Part shown: positions 23,637 through 35,426 of the stretch, in pieces
Position numbering within the stretch: position 1 is the first letter of the stretch
Layout of the letters: each line of letters starts with the position of its first letter
From: Nageia nagi
Taxonomy: Eukaryota > Pinophyta
Direction: 5' to 3'
DNA: 64,000 nt
Assembly (NCBI GenBank): GCA_050084985.1
Contig: JBITNC010000001.1
Coordinates: 137,454,001 to 137,518,000, forward strand
Notes under the pieces: model-generated
What the model was told of the DNA's origin: nothing
Database searches by the model: none
Seen by the model: the letters and a program-made list of their open reading frames with translations, nothing else
Made by a program: the position numbers and the translations under genes

Positions 23637-25229
23637 ATAAGGCTCATATGTAATATCCTGAATATCAATTTTTTGTAAATAACGGTTTTGGGTCCCTGTA
23701 TAAAAAACCTTTTTAATAAATTTACCATTGACCATTTAACATTAACTTCTATGATGAATTACCACAATGAATGCTCAAAGATACAATCATATATTTTTAT
23801 TTGGGAAAAAATACATTAAACATTTGCTTTATCATCATGAAACATACATTTTCACAATTTGCTTAAATAGCTTTATGGTCAAACATAACTAACAGGATGA
23901 ATTTTTTTCATGTTTTCCAAAGTTTGAAATGCTTAGTTTAATTCAATGTTTAGAAAAATGGTGATTAAACATGTTTTTCAAATCTGATATTTTTTGTTAA
24001 TAAATCGTCATTTTGTTTTTGGAAAAAAAAGGTGAATTTTTCTGCAATACAAAAAGATGCGATTAAATGACAAAAAGTCATGATTTTTCCCCAAAAAGGT
24101 GAATCACTTAACAGGAAAAAAAATGTATTTTGTTAAGGCTGCTTGATCGTCATTTTCTTGACAAAAAATGCAATGTTTTGCACAAAAACATGCAACTTTG
24201 TGGGCAGAATGATAAAAGTGTGGAAATGACATACATTTTGCAGATAACTTTTTATTTCATAGGTTTTTGTGTATATTGATGTTATGATTTATGAACATGA
24301 ATTATGATCCACTATCATTTTCTTTAAATTTATGTCATGAATGTGTTGTTGGATGACATGGCCCATATGGAAATGTTTTCTGTTAATTAGATAAGCATAT
24401 TCTATGAAAAATATAAAAAAATTGCAACTCTTTTGTTTTTTTAATGTGCCACAATTTTTTCCTAACTTTTTCGATTTTATGCTGATTTTTAAAATTTGGC
24501 CTAAAGCCCCTTTTTGTCATTCATGTTTTTTTAAACATTGCTTTAATTACTGAAAATTTCCCTAAAAGAATGTGTTAATAGTTTTCTCTTATTCTACAGA
24601 TACTGTATCTTTTGCATTGCCGATTGACATATTTCAATGATTTTCTCCATGGAATTTATTCTGAGTATGGTTGCATTTTTTGATAGGATTTCTCATATGT
24701 GCTAAATTTAACCTACTTATAAGCATCTTCTTATGTTTAAGAACAATTTTGGGCTTCATTTTAGATTAAGTGACCACATTTTTCTCCTTAACATCACATT
24801 TATTGCAACATATACTACTTTCTGAACACACGATTCATCTTTTCATTTTTTTCTCATGTCCTAGAATGTTGTTTTATTCTCAATGTAATTTGTATGTCTA
24901 CATATCTTGTATTTCCCTCCCTCAGGAAGGAGGCAAAATTTTAAGAAACATTTTTACTTAATAAACTAGTTGGTATATTATAATATTGCAAAAAAAGAAG
25001 AAATACAAGTATTATTAACAATAAAGAAAAACATATTGGTTTTTATAAATACTTGTAAATCATAAAAAATCATGTAATTGTTAAACATTTCATGTAAGCA
25101 CTTGTTTAATGTGCTTCGGAAAAATTGTAAAATACTGAACCTAATTTTTTGAAAAAAATCATGAGAAATAGGCCAAGTGGTAAAAAGGCCAAATATTTTT
25201 CATATATAATAGTGTAGGGTCTTGCCTAC
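23637..25229. other. AT-rich non-coding DNA, probably host intron
   Basis: No supported gene. It lies downstream of the last recognised host exon (minus strand), so is probably intron or 3' flank. Short open frames such as 24770-24961 look random. I searched by eye for a further exon and found no convincing GT/AG-bounded frame. Confidence 0.5.
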
Positions 25230-25376
25230 CTCTTTTCTAATGCACTTAGATTTGCTTCTCCTTGATAATTTTCTGAAAAGACCACTGAATTTCTGTCTGA
25301 CAGCTACCCAATGCATCCTGTGAACCTCAAACTTTCCTGCATTTGAATAGCTACCATACTTCACAAATAATCGCAC
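25230..25376 (-). CDS. host membrane-protein gene, exon D
   Basis: A 147 nt (49 codon) open frame bounded by ...TTATTGCAG acceptor and GAG|GTAGGC donor on the minus strand. It begins and ends in phase 0. It encodes a basic segment, VRLFVKYGSYSNAGKFEVHR then FRKLSRRSKSKCIRKE, expected on the cytosolic side after the membrane span in exon B. It follows exon C across a 2,098 bp intron that holds a copia remnant. The donor implies at least one further exon below 25.2 kb, not found. Joining to exon C is inferred from phase, strand and order, not from transcript data. Confidence 0.62.
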
Positions 25377-25558
25377 CTGCAATAAGTTATATCAATAGGT
25401 TAACATCCACAAATAATTAAAACCGTATATTCATCCTAGTAGAAAGATACACATCAAGGTAAGAGTTCTTCTTGACTCAATAGCAATCTAAAGCACAAAG
25501 TGAATATGTAAATTTTGCAGGATTGAAAACAAATTCAAAATTCTTATCTTAGAGTTGC

Positions 25559-26181
25559 TGAAATATGATGCTGACCATGTGGCATTTCCAAGTCAGCAAA
25601 ACGAATTTGTCCCTCATTTTGTAACTGTAGAATATTTCAATTTGTAACTAAAGGAATATTTCAGCTTGTAACATTTGTAGATTATTATTCTTCATGTAAT
25701 AGGTTAGATTCTTCAGTTTCTTAGTCTTAGATAGAGTAATATCTATTGTATTGTATTTGTACAAGTTATCAGAGAGTGTAAACACGAATTCAAGAAGAAG
25801 AAAATCCATTTTCCCAGTCTGATGTGTTTTCTAGCATTGTGCAGTCCAGATTTTACAAAATTTTGAACAGCCTACTTTGGAAATTAATATCTTTTTCAAT
25901 GTTACTCCATTTACTGAACGTAATATACCATTGGAAAGGTATTACCAAACACTTTCCGTCCATGTGACACATGCCCTATTTTGTTTATGTTAAGCACTTC
26001 ATTTTCACCTCTGAAAATTGTATTTTAGTCTATTCTGCCCAAAACCTCAACGTGCAGTAAAGTTTACTTGGGTACACATTATTGAGCAGAATTTACTTTG
26101 AAATTTTCATGAGATTCATATTTGTTTTGATCCTCTGTTTCATTGTTTGTAAGTGCGCTGAAGTAACCTCAGTAAACTTCA
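25559..26181 (+). mobile_element. copia 5' LTR
   Basis: Defined on its right by CA at 26180-26181, two bases, then the primer-binding site at 26184. The left end is placed at TGAAATATGATG (25559) by the TG rule and is approximate. Length is about 623 bp. No second copy of this LTR was found in the window, so the element is truncated at its 3' side. Confidence 0.55.
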
Positions 26182-26183
26182 TT

Positions 26184-26195
26184 TGGTATCAAAGC
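26184..26195 (+). promoter_or_regulatory. primer-binding site for initiator Met tRNA
   Basis: TGGTATCAAAGC differs by one base from TGGTATCAGAGC, the usual plant copia site complementary to the 3' end of initiator methionine tRNA. It follows the LTR end by two bases. Confidence 0.75.
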
Positions 26196-26296
26196 TTTGT
26201 TCGGTTAGAGGGTTTGAGTCACCTATGTGGCTTTTTGTAACAATTTATCAAGTTGTTTTTTAAAAAAATTTACAAGTTCATTGTTGTTAGTGCATA

Positions 26297-27180
26297 ATGG
26301 CCAACAACAATGACTCATTGTCAACCCTAAGTTTGATGGAACTGATTATGAATATTGGAGCATTAAGATGAAGACTTTGTTGATGGGTAAAGGTATTTGG
26401 GATGTTATAGAAGATAGTTACATAGAACCAACAGATTGGAGCATTATTGTTGCAGCAGATCGAACAACATGGAAGAAAGCTTAGAAAAGGAATTGCTTGG
26501 CACTTTATCATGTTCAATCAGCCTTGGATAAAAGTATTTTTCAAAGAATAGAAGGTTTTAAAATAGTTACTAATGCATGGAAGGCCTTGCAAGATAGTTA
26601 CCAAGGGAGTGACCAAGTCAAGCAAGTGAAGTTGCAAACTCTAAGAAGAGAGTTTGAAAATTTGATAATGAGAGAGGTTGAAAGTGTTGGTAATTATTGT
26701 GTAAGGGTAAAGGTTGTTGCCAATAAATTGGCAACTCTTGGAGAAAAACTCGAAAAAGTGGTTGTTGTCAGGAAAATGTTGACAACACTCACTCCCAAGT
26801 GGAACTATGTAGCCATTATTATTCAAGAGAGTAAGGATTTATCTACTCTTCAATTTGATCACCTGATAGGATTCCTTATATCTCATGAAGAGAAGCTGAG
26901 AGAAACTATTAGTGTTGTTGAGGAGAAAGCATTTTCTTCTAAGACTGATGAAGCAAGTTCTAGTAGGAAAGAAAAAGGATATGGCCAAGGAAGAGGTCAA
27001 AATTCTTCTAGAGAAAGAGGAGGTAGAAGAGGTGGTGCAGCAAGTAGAAGGAGAGGCAGAGTTGATAAGAGGAATGTGCAATGTTACCATTGCAATAAGT
27101 ATAGATATTATGAGAGATAATGCAGATTGAAGGCTAGAAATGATGGAAAGATAGCCAACTATGGTGAAGAAGAGACTACT
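26297..27180 (+). pseudogene. copia gag (UBN2-type), gag-only remnant
   Basis: The ATG at 26297 starts MANNNDSLST; a frameshift near codon 10 leads into PKFDGTDYEYWSIKMKTLL, the N-terminal motif of plant copia Gag. A stop occurs at about 26482, then 26497-27120 is open, with LYHVQSALDKSIFQRI, a helical core and an Arg/Gly-rich tail. The zinc knuckle at about 27084 reads CYHCNKYRYYERxC: the His of CX2CX4HX4C is Tyr and a stop precedes the last Cys. Gag would form the particle and bind RNA. Protease, integrase and RT are absent. Same family as the fragments at 60141-60250 and 62800-63430. Confidence 0.85.
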
Positions 27181-27474
27181 GAAAAAAAAGTGACATAATT
27201 AAGATACCAAGTAAAAAGAACCTATCAATAGTACTAATCACAACAATGGACTATAAAAATTGAAGTCATTTACCATGAAAACAGATAAATAGCTTGAAAA
27301 TAGTGAATCAGAACCATTCTTATTATGTTAATGAAAAGATAATGCTACTTACATGTGAACCAATAAAGAACTGTAACCTTAAGTAAACACGGCATATAGA
27401 AATATAAAATGTTTGTTTACACCGTATGCAATTAGCATAAGCATTCATTTTGACTGTTTTGTATTTCACACTAC

Positions 27475-27564
27475 CTTTGCCCAATGAGCTCTTGCACGCT
27501 CCTTTGCTACAAGTCTATTCAATAGCTTCTCTTGAATTAGCAACTTAGGAAAATTCCTTTCACA
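27475..27564 (-). CDS. host membrane-protein gene, exon C
   Basis: A 90 nt exon (30 codons), phase 0 at both ends, between acceptor TCTAATTGACAG and donor AAG|GTAGTG on the minus strand. It encodes CERNFPKLLIQEKLLNRLVA then KERARAHWAK, a charged, probably helical, juxtamembrane stretch that directly follows the hydrophobic segment of exon B. It is too short for ordinary ORF searches. Its upstream intron is 30,305 bp. Support is the intact frame, both splice signals and phase agreement with exons B and D. It remains a prediction. Confidence 0.62.
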
Positions 27565-28090
27565 CTGTCAATTAGAAAAGAAAAAGATAAATTACTAGTT
27601 AAATATAACTGTAGTTGAAATGATTTCAAAAACCTTTTCAGGGTTATAAAGACGAGAGTTCATAAAAATCAACTAGTTTCCAAAACTCTAGTGTAAAATC
27701 ACTGCCCAAAATAGATCATCAAGGTTATATGTTTTGACTCTTGAGAAAGAATAAGGATTTGAACTGATATAAAATGGCTTTAAATAACATTAACACATGC
27801 ATATGTTTCAAGAGGAAATATTCTTATTCAAAAATATCCAAATTAAGAATGAAACTGAAATAGAAATTTATGCTAATTAAACACATATTTCATCATGCTA
27901 AATAAAAAATAGTTCCAAAAGCTTTATTAATTTGCCTTGATTGCTTATATGGAAGATTGATTGCATTATTAAAGCCATATGGAAGCTTGGTAAACAAATG
28001 TTTAAAAATATTTTTAACAACAACTGCCTTGATTTCCTACCCCCCTGATTTATGCACAATTAAAAGCTCTATATAAATTTTCATGAATTG
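27565..28090. other. intron DNA without a gene
   Basis: AT-rich. No coding potential or repeat seen. It borders exon C on one side and an LTR start on the other. Confidence 0.5.
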
Positions 28091-29120
28091 TGTAATATTC
28101 CGTTTTTCAAGGTCCCTTTTAAGAGCACTTCACTCTCACCAATTATTCCTTATGATGTGGGACGCACCTCCTCTTGGAGACATTCTTGTGATTTAGAGTT
28201 ATTTTATGTAATTAGAGGTAATTACGCCATTCTATGGCATCCTATGGATGAGCGTTCATCTTGGGTGCAGCAATGTGGTAATTGAGCACTTAAGGTTGGG
28301 CTTCCTTCTTCTAGGGATCTAATGTGTGATTTTTAATTAATTAGGAATATTTTATTATTTAATTAGGAGTTTGGCCTATTTCCACCATTAGATGTAAAAA
28401 TGTTATTAATGACCTCAATCTATGCTCCTAAAAGTTGACATCTCACTTATGGGACATAAGTTGTAATTTGGTGGGCCCGATAGGTCATTTAGGCTAGACA
28501 TCTCATCTTGGGGAGTTTATTAATGTTTTGTAACCCCCATGAGGAATTAGAATGTCTAGGTTGGGTCGACCATCTCTTTGAGTGAAACATCTCCTATAAA
28601 AAGCTATTAGAGTCTCATTTGAAGATATGCGTGATCAAATTATTATTTTATGGGCGTGAGCTCTCTCTCCATTCCTCATGTTCATGCAAGGCAGGTACTT
28701 GAGGTATGACATTCCTCAAGCCTTAGCTAACTGCTACTTCGAGGCCTAACATTCCTCAAACATCCAACAACTGCTACTTAGGGTTTGACATTCCCTAAGA
28801 TTATTTGAAGATTGTCATCATTGTTGAAGAGTCCTAGAATCCATCATGGATTCACTCCAATGACTGTTGCTAAGATCCACCACTGTTGAGTTTGTGTGCA
28901 CCTCATGCTCTACTGAGGAGGGCTTCCAACCCCTAACGTCATACCTTGGGGGTATTCTGAGTCACTTGCACTACCAGATTTGCATTCGTGGAGAGCCAAA
29001 TGCCAAATGTCTACCAGGTTGAAACGTCTCATTCTTGGGCACATATTTCCTCTTAAGAGGCTTGTAACTCGTTTCTCTTGCTTAGATATATTGTTCAAAA
29101 TTTTAAATATAGTTTTTCGA
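28091..29120 (+). mobile_element. LTR (family 3) with tandem hairpins
   Basis: It begins TGTAATATTCCG at 28091 and has a strong TATA motif, CCTATAAAAAGC at about 28592. There is no polypurine tract before it, so a solo LTR is possible. The 3' end is unclear (about 29100-29130); a MITE follows at 29141. Downstream of the TATA box, 28698-28799 holds three spaced hairpins listed separately. It shares GGTTGGGTCGACCA with the solo LTR at 40070. Confidence 0.55.
28698..28799 (+). repeat. array of three hairpin repeats, period about 40 bp
   Basis: Three units each form a 7 bp stem with a 9 base loop ending ACATT: CTTGAGG...CCTCAAG (28698-28720), TTCGAGG...CCTCAAA (28738-28760) and CTTAGGG...CCCTAAG (28777-28799). 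Units 1 and 3 differ at two stem positions on both arms in a pairing-preserving way. The array starts about 100 bp after the TATA box, so would be transcribed in an LTR-started RNA. Confidence 0.7.
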
Positions 29121-29140
29121 CATCATTTCCTTGTGTGTAA

Positions 29141-29485
29141 CATAGTTAGAAAAATCGGAATCATTTGGTTGCAGGATTCAGATTTTTTGAAAAATCAAAT
29201 AAAATCGGCAAAAAATCAACATGGAGAAAAAATGCAGGAATATCTCCTATTTGATATTAAAAAAAATCGGTTTTAGCTAAATCTCAAAAAATCGGCAAAA
29301 AATCATCAACCGATTCAATGCTGATTTAGCAAAAAATCGGGATTTTTTTTGGCAATTGAATCGGAATCGGAATCGGAAAAAATCAGATAAACACTTATTT
29401 GAAAAAAATCGGATCCGATTTGAATCAGATCATTTGCTTGGCCAATTCTGATTTTAGGCAATTTTATCCAATTTTTCTAACTATT
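29141..29485. mobile_element. hAT-like MITE (copy 2)
   Basis: Left end CATAGTTAGAAAAATCGG, right end (reverse complement) CAATAGTTAGAAAAATTGG. The inner sequence is again built of AAAAATCGG-like words and matches copy 1 at 22313-22672. Flanks are GTGTGTAA and GTGTGATT, a decayed 8 bp target duplication. No ORF. Open frames across it (28980-29276) are chance. Confidence 0.75.
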
Positions 29486-29494
29486 GTGTGATTC

Positions 29495-31310
29495 AAATTT
29501 TGCGGAGCCTCATAAAATCAAACATAAATGCATGAGAGAAATTTTGTCCAAGGGAATGCATGCATCATATTCCACTTAGAGGAAACATGTTAAAATTTGC
29601 ATGTTCATGAGTCATTATGGTCAATAAATTGCATTTTTCATTAGGCACATGCCCCCTAAAACGTTCACCCTCCTTCATGCTGCATTTTCAGCGTTCAAAC
29701 TTGCATTTTTGGTCCTTCAATTGCATTTTCAGGTCCCCTCATGCTGCAAATTTCATTCCCCTTCATTTGCATTTGCATTCAAAGTAATTTTGGTCAAGTT
29801 ATCAAAGAAAAATCGTGTTTTTCCCCAGTCACATGTTTTGAGGGACATGCTTTTTGCATGTCCCCAAAATGGTGCGACCAAGGTTGTGAACTTTCATACT
29901 TAGAAAATTTTTGCAAAAACATAGAAAAGGCCCAGTCACATGTTTTGAGGAACATGCTTTTGCATGTCCCCTAAATGGTGCGACCAAGGAGGTGGATGTC
30001 CAATACTTAGAATATTTTGAAGTCATTCAACTTGCAAGGAAGAAAGCTAGTCGCATGTTTTGAGGGACATGCTTTTGCATGTCCCCTAAATGGTGCGCCC
30101 AACTTTGAGCAATAAAATTTTGCTAAGTGTTGATCCCGTACGTTGACAAGTGTGGCTACATGCATTTGACCCCCTCTTGCACCAATCATAAGATGACACC
30201 TGTCCCATCTGAGAAGGCTATAAAAAGGAGGTCAGCCTCAATTAGTCTATTTGGAAGGTTAAGTCCAAAGCACTGTGTCCCCTAAAACGTGTGCCCTGTT
30301 CCAAATTGCATTTTTCACGTCATTTTCATTATTTTTTGGAATTTCCTACCTTGGGAGGTGTGCCACAAGCTAGTCGCACCATTTTTAGTACATGCTTGGG
30401 CATTCCCCCAAATCCATGCGCCCAATCCCAGACGTCCTGGCCCAAGGGTAAAATTGACTAAGTGTTGGAATTCAAGAAGAGAGGGCCAAGCGCATACTTT
30501 AAGGTGCATGCTTTTGCACCCATTCCAAAGGGTGCGACTATGAAATAGAGCTTCAAAGTGTTATTCTTGGGCGCACACATTCTAGTACATGCTTTTCCAC
30601 ACCTTCTAAACCATGCACCCTTCACTCCACTCCATCATTTCACCTCAATTTTGACCAACCAGAGGGTGACACGTGGCAACCTAGAAGACTATAAATATTA
30701 AGCCACCCCTTAGTCATTTTCATTACTGCATCTGAACCCTAGTCGCACCATTTCAAGGACATGTTTGAGCACTCATCCAAATTGATGCACCATGGAGGAA
30801 TAAGGAGTTAGGGTTTTGTTTGTGCATCCAGTTAGCCATTTTTGGCTAAGTCATTTCATTTGAGACCTAGAAACTCTGGCGCATGCTTTGCAGTACATGC
30901 TTTTCCACTCACCCAAATCCATGCACCCAGGTGTGAAGTGATGTATTGTGCTCTAAAATTTGACTGACCCACGATCCAATTGCATGCTTCCCAGGTAGTG
31001 AAAAAGCACTCACCTCAAACCGCGTGCCCTGGGTTTACAAGTTGAAATTGACTAAGTGTGAGACAGTAGGAGTTGAGAAGAGAAAGAGACAAGTGGCAAA
31101 CATGCATCCTACCATGCATACACCCTCCATGCATCCCCTATCAAAGAGGGCAACCTTGATTCATTTGTGTTGGACGTCTTGCAGCCCAAACCTGCACATT
31201 TACCCCCTTTTTGTTGCGCCCTCTAAGACATCCAATTCGGTACTAGTCGATTTCTAAGGCATTTCCAACCATTTTCAGTCCTTTTCCTACACATTTTTCA
31301 GAATTCAAAG
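29495..31310 (+). mobile_element. long leader of type B element, copy 2
   Basis: Homologous to 14855-16585. It repeats GTCGCATGTTTTGAGGGACA ... TGCTTTTGCATGTCCCC ... GGTGCGACC; the clearest units are at 29830, 29935 and 30050. TATA motifs occur at 30219 (CTATAAAAAG) and 30689 (CTATAAATA), with a degenerate third at about 31137. Each lies just after a GACA(A/C)(G/C)TG-type box; the one at 30670-30675 is a perfect CACGTG G-box. Open frames here are chance. Confidence 0.65.
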
Positions 31311-31312
31311 CT

Positions 31313-34301
31313 GACTTCAAAAGTGAGGCCGTCCCCACTCAAGGCCAAGAAAGTTCAAGGGCAGTTGTTTGAAAGACATGTGACTAAGAACCAGATGACA
31401 AGGCTCTTGAAAGAGAGCCAGATAGGTCCTCCATCAGCAAGGAGGACCTATCAGATGAGCTCATCCACTCATGTGGATTGTTCAATGCCACCATGATGCC
31501 TTTTTCAGTTCCATTTCCTGAATCGTGTTACGAGGTAGCCAAGAGATGTAAATACAACAAGAGAGTCCTCTTGGACACAAAGGGGAATGTGATTATGGAC
31601 TTCTTCCCCAAAGGAATTGAAGCAGCCTTTGGTTGGAAGAGATATAGAGATGACTACACATTGGCAAATTCAAAGGAGTTTCATGATTCCACTGCCCGAC
31701 CTGGGGACTACATTAGAACGTGGCTTTGTGAAGATTAATAGAATATTTAGGGCCAAAGATTGGTTAGCACCCGTAGGGAGGAATTCCTCCCTACAATGGC
31801 CAAGTTGATCACTTTGTTGTCCAGAGTCGCGGGTAAGGAAAATGACCCTAAGTATAGAAAGGAGTTCACAGGGTTCATTGCAGTAATCAGCTCGGGGAGA
31901 GCTATCAGATGGAGTAAGGTGATTTGTGATGCCCTATGCCACCAGTTGGCTTACTTTGGCTCCTCGAAGAGATTTTATATGAACTCCTATCTTGTGTACC
32001 TGTTGTTCCATGGCAAACTCAAATTCAGATGAAAGGTATTTGGGTCAAAAAGGCATTCCTGAGTGGCGGGTTTACCCAAAGTGGTGGTATCACAACAAGT
32101 TTCAGCATTTCTATGAAAAGAATGATAAGTGGGAGTACTCCATCTATAAAAACATCAAGGGGGAATCAGTCGTGAAGAGGATTTCTGATGCTGCCATTCA
32201 GGCCATCACTGCACATGTAGATTTCTATTTGCAGTATGTTGATCACACATTCATCAGAGTCTATGGCTCAGAAGAGCAACCCCTACTCCTGCCTAGATAT
32301 GCCAATGACAAGCTCATTCTCATGGAGTTTGCTAGACAGTTGTTGTTTCTAAAAGAATGAGTATGGAGAAAGAAGAATGCAACTATCAACTTGCCCATCT
32401 ACATCGCAAGTTATGTTTGCCAGAAGTGAGTTAAGGCTAGCAACATGAAGAAGCTGCAACAGTAAGTCTTCTTTAAGGAGATGGCAGTTACAAATTATGA
32501 TCCTAGAGGTGTGATTACTCATTTCTATAGCACTGCATTCCAATAGCCAATCACTTTTCAGCATAAATATTTAGGGAATGTGGAGAAGTATCGAAATGTG
32601 CAAAATGAGGAGGAAATTGCAAGGATAGATGCTCTTTTGAGCAAAAAAAAGATGACACCCTTCACGCAGAAAAACCACCTCAAAGACCATGCACTGTGAA
32701 AGATAGATCTAAAGAGGTCCCACTCAGGATCAAGTCGTCCCCTCCTGCCAGTGTTGTGCCTCCACAAGATAGAATGCCCTTGCTTCTTGCTGGGAAAAGA
32801 CAAGAAGCTGCAAGGGAGCACATCTCAAGACCTAGCAAACACAACGTGCTAATGGCCGATTTGAGAGATGTTGGTTATTGCACTGTCCCCTTGAGAATGT
32901 TGGAGGAAGCTTGTGTCAATGATTCACCCACTGAAGACATTCCTTCCAAACCCACTCGTCCTCCTAGATGTAGGGAGAAGGTTCCCCCACTACAACCAAG
33001 TTCTAGTTCTTCCGAGCATTCTACTTCTTCTTCCGATGCAGAGATTGATGAGGAACTCGATCGTACAATAGAAGGCTCCAAGGAAGAGTCAAAGAGCCAA
33101 AGAACTAATGAAGAAAGTCGTGGTGAAGGAGAAGGAGAAGAAGAAGATGATGATGATGATGATGATGATGATTATGCTGATGAGCAGTACCCCGAACAAG
33201 ATGATATAGTTGTAGGTGCTTCTACACCTGATGAGATGGAGATTGAAACTCTCCCAGATGATAATGAGATTGTGGACATTGAGACCTATGATGATGAGGT
33301 CCGAATTGTCGGAGTAAAGTGTCCCAGAGAGGTGGGTGCCTCCAAGCCCTCTCCTGCTGATCACCAAAAGAGGTCACCCTCGTCTTCCCAGAAGCCCTCT
33401 ATGAAGAGGACCAGCCATGAGAAATCCCCTCAACCACGAAAGAAAGGCATATGCATTGGTGGTAATGGAGGAGATGAAGAAGACGAGGGGGAGACCAAGA
33501 AGTAGAAAAAGAAGAAAAAACAAGAGGAGCATTAGGGCAAGGAAGTTGCCCTTGTTCAATCTACTCTAGCCAAAGAGGTCAAGAAAGTTAGCAAAGGCAG
33601 ATTGTTGGTGTAGAGGCTTCCTCCCTAGCCAGCAACCGAACATTCAGACGTTGAGCTGGATGGTTGCTTTAGAGCCCTCAACATGAGTACGGCTCACTAT
33701 GAAGAGATAGACCAAAACCTGCACTCTAAAGATGAAGAAGAGGAGCTTTCCGATGGTGAGAAGATTAGAAAATTTGATAAATTTGTTTCCATCTCCCGAA
33801 AGGAAATTTCCATTAGTCATTGCTATTACAAGGAAAAGCATCCTCAAAAGGCAAAAGACTATTTGATAGAGACGTTTAAGATGCCTGTGAAGTTGGGACT
33901 AACAGCACGCAAGCACATAGTTACCCAAAATGTTACAGTCATGGAATAGAAGGGCTATGAAGCCAAAAGGGAGGTGAAGAGACTGAAGAAGGAACTCACG
34001 ACCAGTAGAAAAATCATCAAAGAGTTACAAAATATCAATACCACCCCTCTTGATCTGAAGAAGCAAGCCTCATTCTATGAAGGATGGGAGTTGATGAAGA
34101 AGCAACTGAAGAAGGAGATGATGGAGACCATTGAGAAGTTGTCTTCTCAAATTTATAGCCTCCTCGAGGAAGGTGTTGAAATTCAAGATCTCAAAGCCCA
34201 AATCACAGCACACTTCGAGAAGTTTGACAGCTACCTTCCTAACGCCACCCACATGCAGCAAATTTTTGTTAACAGGCCTCAAAAACTGTTCTACTAGGAA
34301 G
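31313..34301 (+). pseudogene. type B accessory ORF, copy 2 (decayed)
   Basis: The same protein as copy 1, on the plus strand. Globular domain in pieces: 31439-31738, 31760-32032, 31992-32360, holding DALCHQLAYFGSSKRFYMNS and YPKWWYHNKFQHF. Then a segment at 32480-32700 (VTNYDPRG...IARIDALLSKKK), a Ser-rich stretch followed by a strongly acidic linker at 32696-33505 with an Asp run from a (GAT)n microsatellite at 33145-33172, a basic PRKKGICI patch, a further acidic part, and a Lys/Glu/Leu coiled coil at 33974-34297. Several stops and frameshifts. The frame ends at 34298 where an inversion starts. The function is unknown; there is no retroviral enzyme domain. Repetition of the whole ORF in two copies shows it is an element gene, not host sequence. 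Confidence 0.68.
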
Positions 34302-35426
34302 CTGTAGGGTCTTGGTGGGAGACTCGATGGAAAAAGGGTAAATGAAGTGAGGGCGTGAGTACAAAGACCTAACCGAATGGCATAGAGACAAGCTATACAC
34401 CCCAGAATACATTCACTTACGTGCAAACCATGCAATGAATAGCTTACTCGCTTTAACAAATATTCAATATGGAACATCAAGAGGAAAACTATTCAAACTA
34501 GAGCAACATGCATGATCCCACAAATGATAATCTTCACCGTATTAACTTTGCAAAACCATTCCAGAAAGAAATGAACTCAAAATGATATTCTATAGCATGA
34601 ACAAAAGATTTCTTTTCTTGATTGCAATGATCTCAATATGATATTCAAAGTGAAATAGAGATATGACAACGTACATCCATGATATGCAAAGAATCCCTTA
34701 TGCAACGAATCTTTATGCAATTCAACAGTATGGAGAAAATCTTGTACATGTAATCATATACAAAAATCCTGCAGAAAATCCCCTTCTAAATGTCCTTGAT
34801 GGGGTATACATAAGCCATCAGAAGTGTTGCCCTAAAGGCATCAAATCCAATATGGTGTGCACACACGCAACACACATACCGATACAAAATCAAATTGTTC
34901 ATATAAAATGATGCAAGTGGCACTTAAAAGTTGACAAAATATAAATGCCACTACCAAAATGCCTTTAATCTACCTCTAAACTATGCAAAAGCAAATCAAA
35001 TATGCAGTAAAAGTCTGACATCTAAACCGGCAAGAGCAAAACCTCATCCCTACACCGGTCAGAATCATACGGTTTTCCATACACCCCTGGAGATCATGCC
35101 AACAATGCTATCGTTCTACCGAAAATAGTCCCCAATTTGCCTGGATGTAGTCTGCATCTAGTATCTCCAGATGACCATCTATCTCTCATGGATGATGGGA
35201 TGTCCTACCTTTAGCAAGCTGAGGTCATCAACATCTAGATGCTCCTGGATCAAATTTTGGGCCTTTGCCAATACTGCCTCCTTTCTCCTCACGCTATTAT
35301 CCTCCCCCTGGAACCTGAGCTGGTAGATATATTTGCTCCTCGACTTCCTTCCTTAAGGGGATTTTGAGTTTCAAAACTGTATTGCACTTCTCAAGTGCAT
35401 GCTTTAGCCAGCCGTGATGGTAACTA
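34302..35426 (-). repeat. inverted internal segment of type B copy 2
   Basis: This block matches 10297-11745 of copy 1 in the same chromosomal direction, although the two ORFs run in opposite directions. Relative to its own element it is therefore flipped. It contains both the ORF's C-terminal part (minus strand here, LEKCN...KIPLRKEVEEQ at 35400-35330) and the TATA-bearing non-coding region (GGGGTATACATAAGCC at about 34800). Sequence on both sides (33683-34301; 35427-35822) keeps the normal orientation, so this is a local inversion. Confidence 0.75.

Larger units (their letters stand above)
25377..27474 (-). other. host gene intron between exons C and D (2,098 bp)
   Basis: The GT at 27474-27473 and AG at 25378-25377 bound it on the minus strand. 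A plus-strand copia LTR and gag fill most of it, in antisense orientation to the host gene. The remainder (25377-25558, 27181-27474) is unremarkable AT-rich DNA. Confidence 0.55.

Noticed and set aside
33089-33367. Minus-strand Ile-rich frame
   Set aside because: Antisense to the (GAT)n acidic stretch of type B copy 2.
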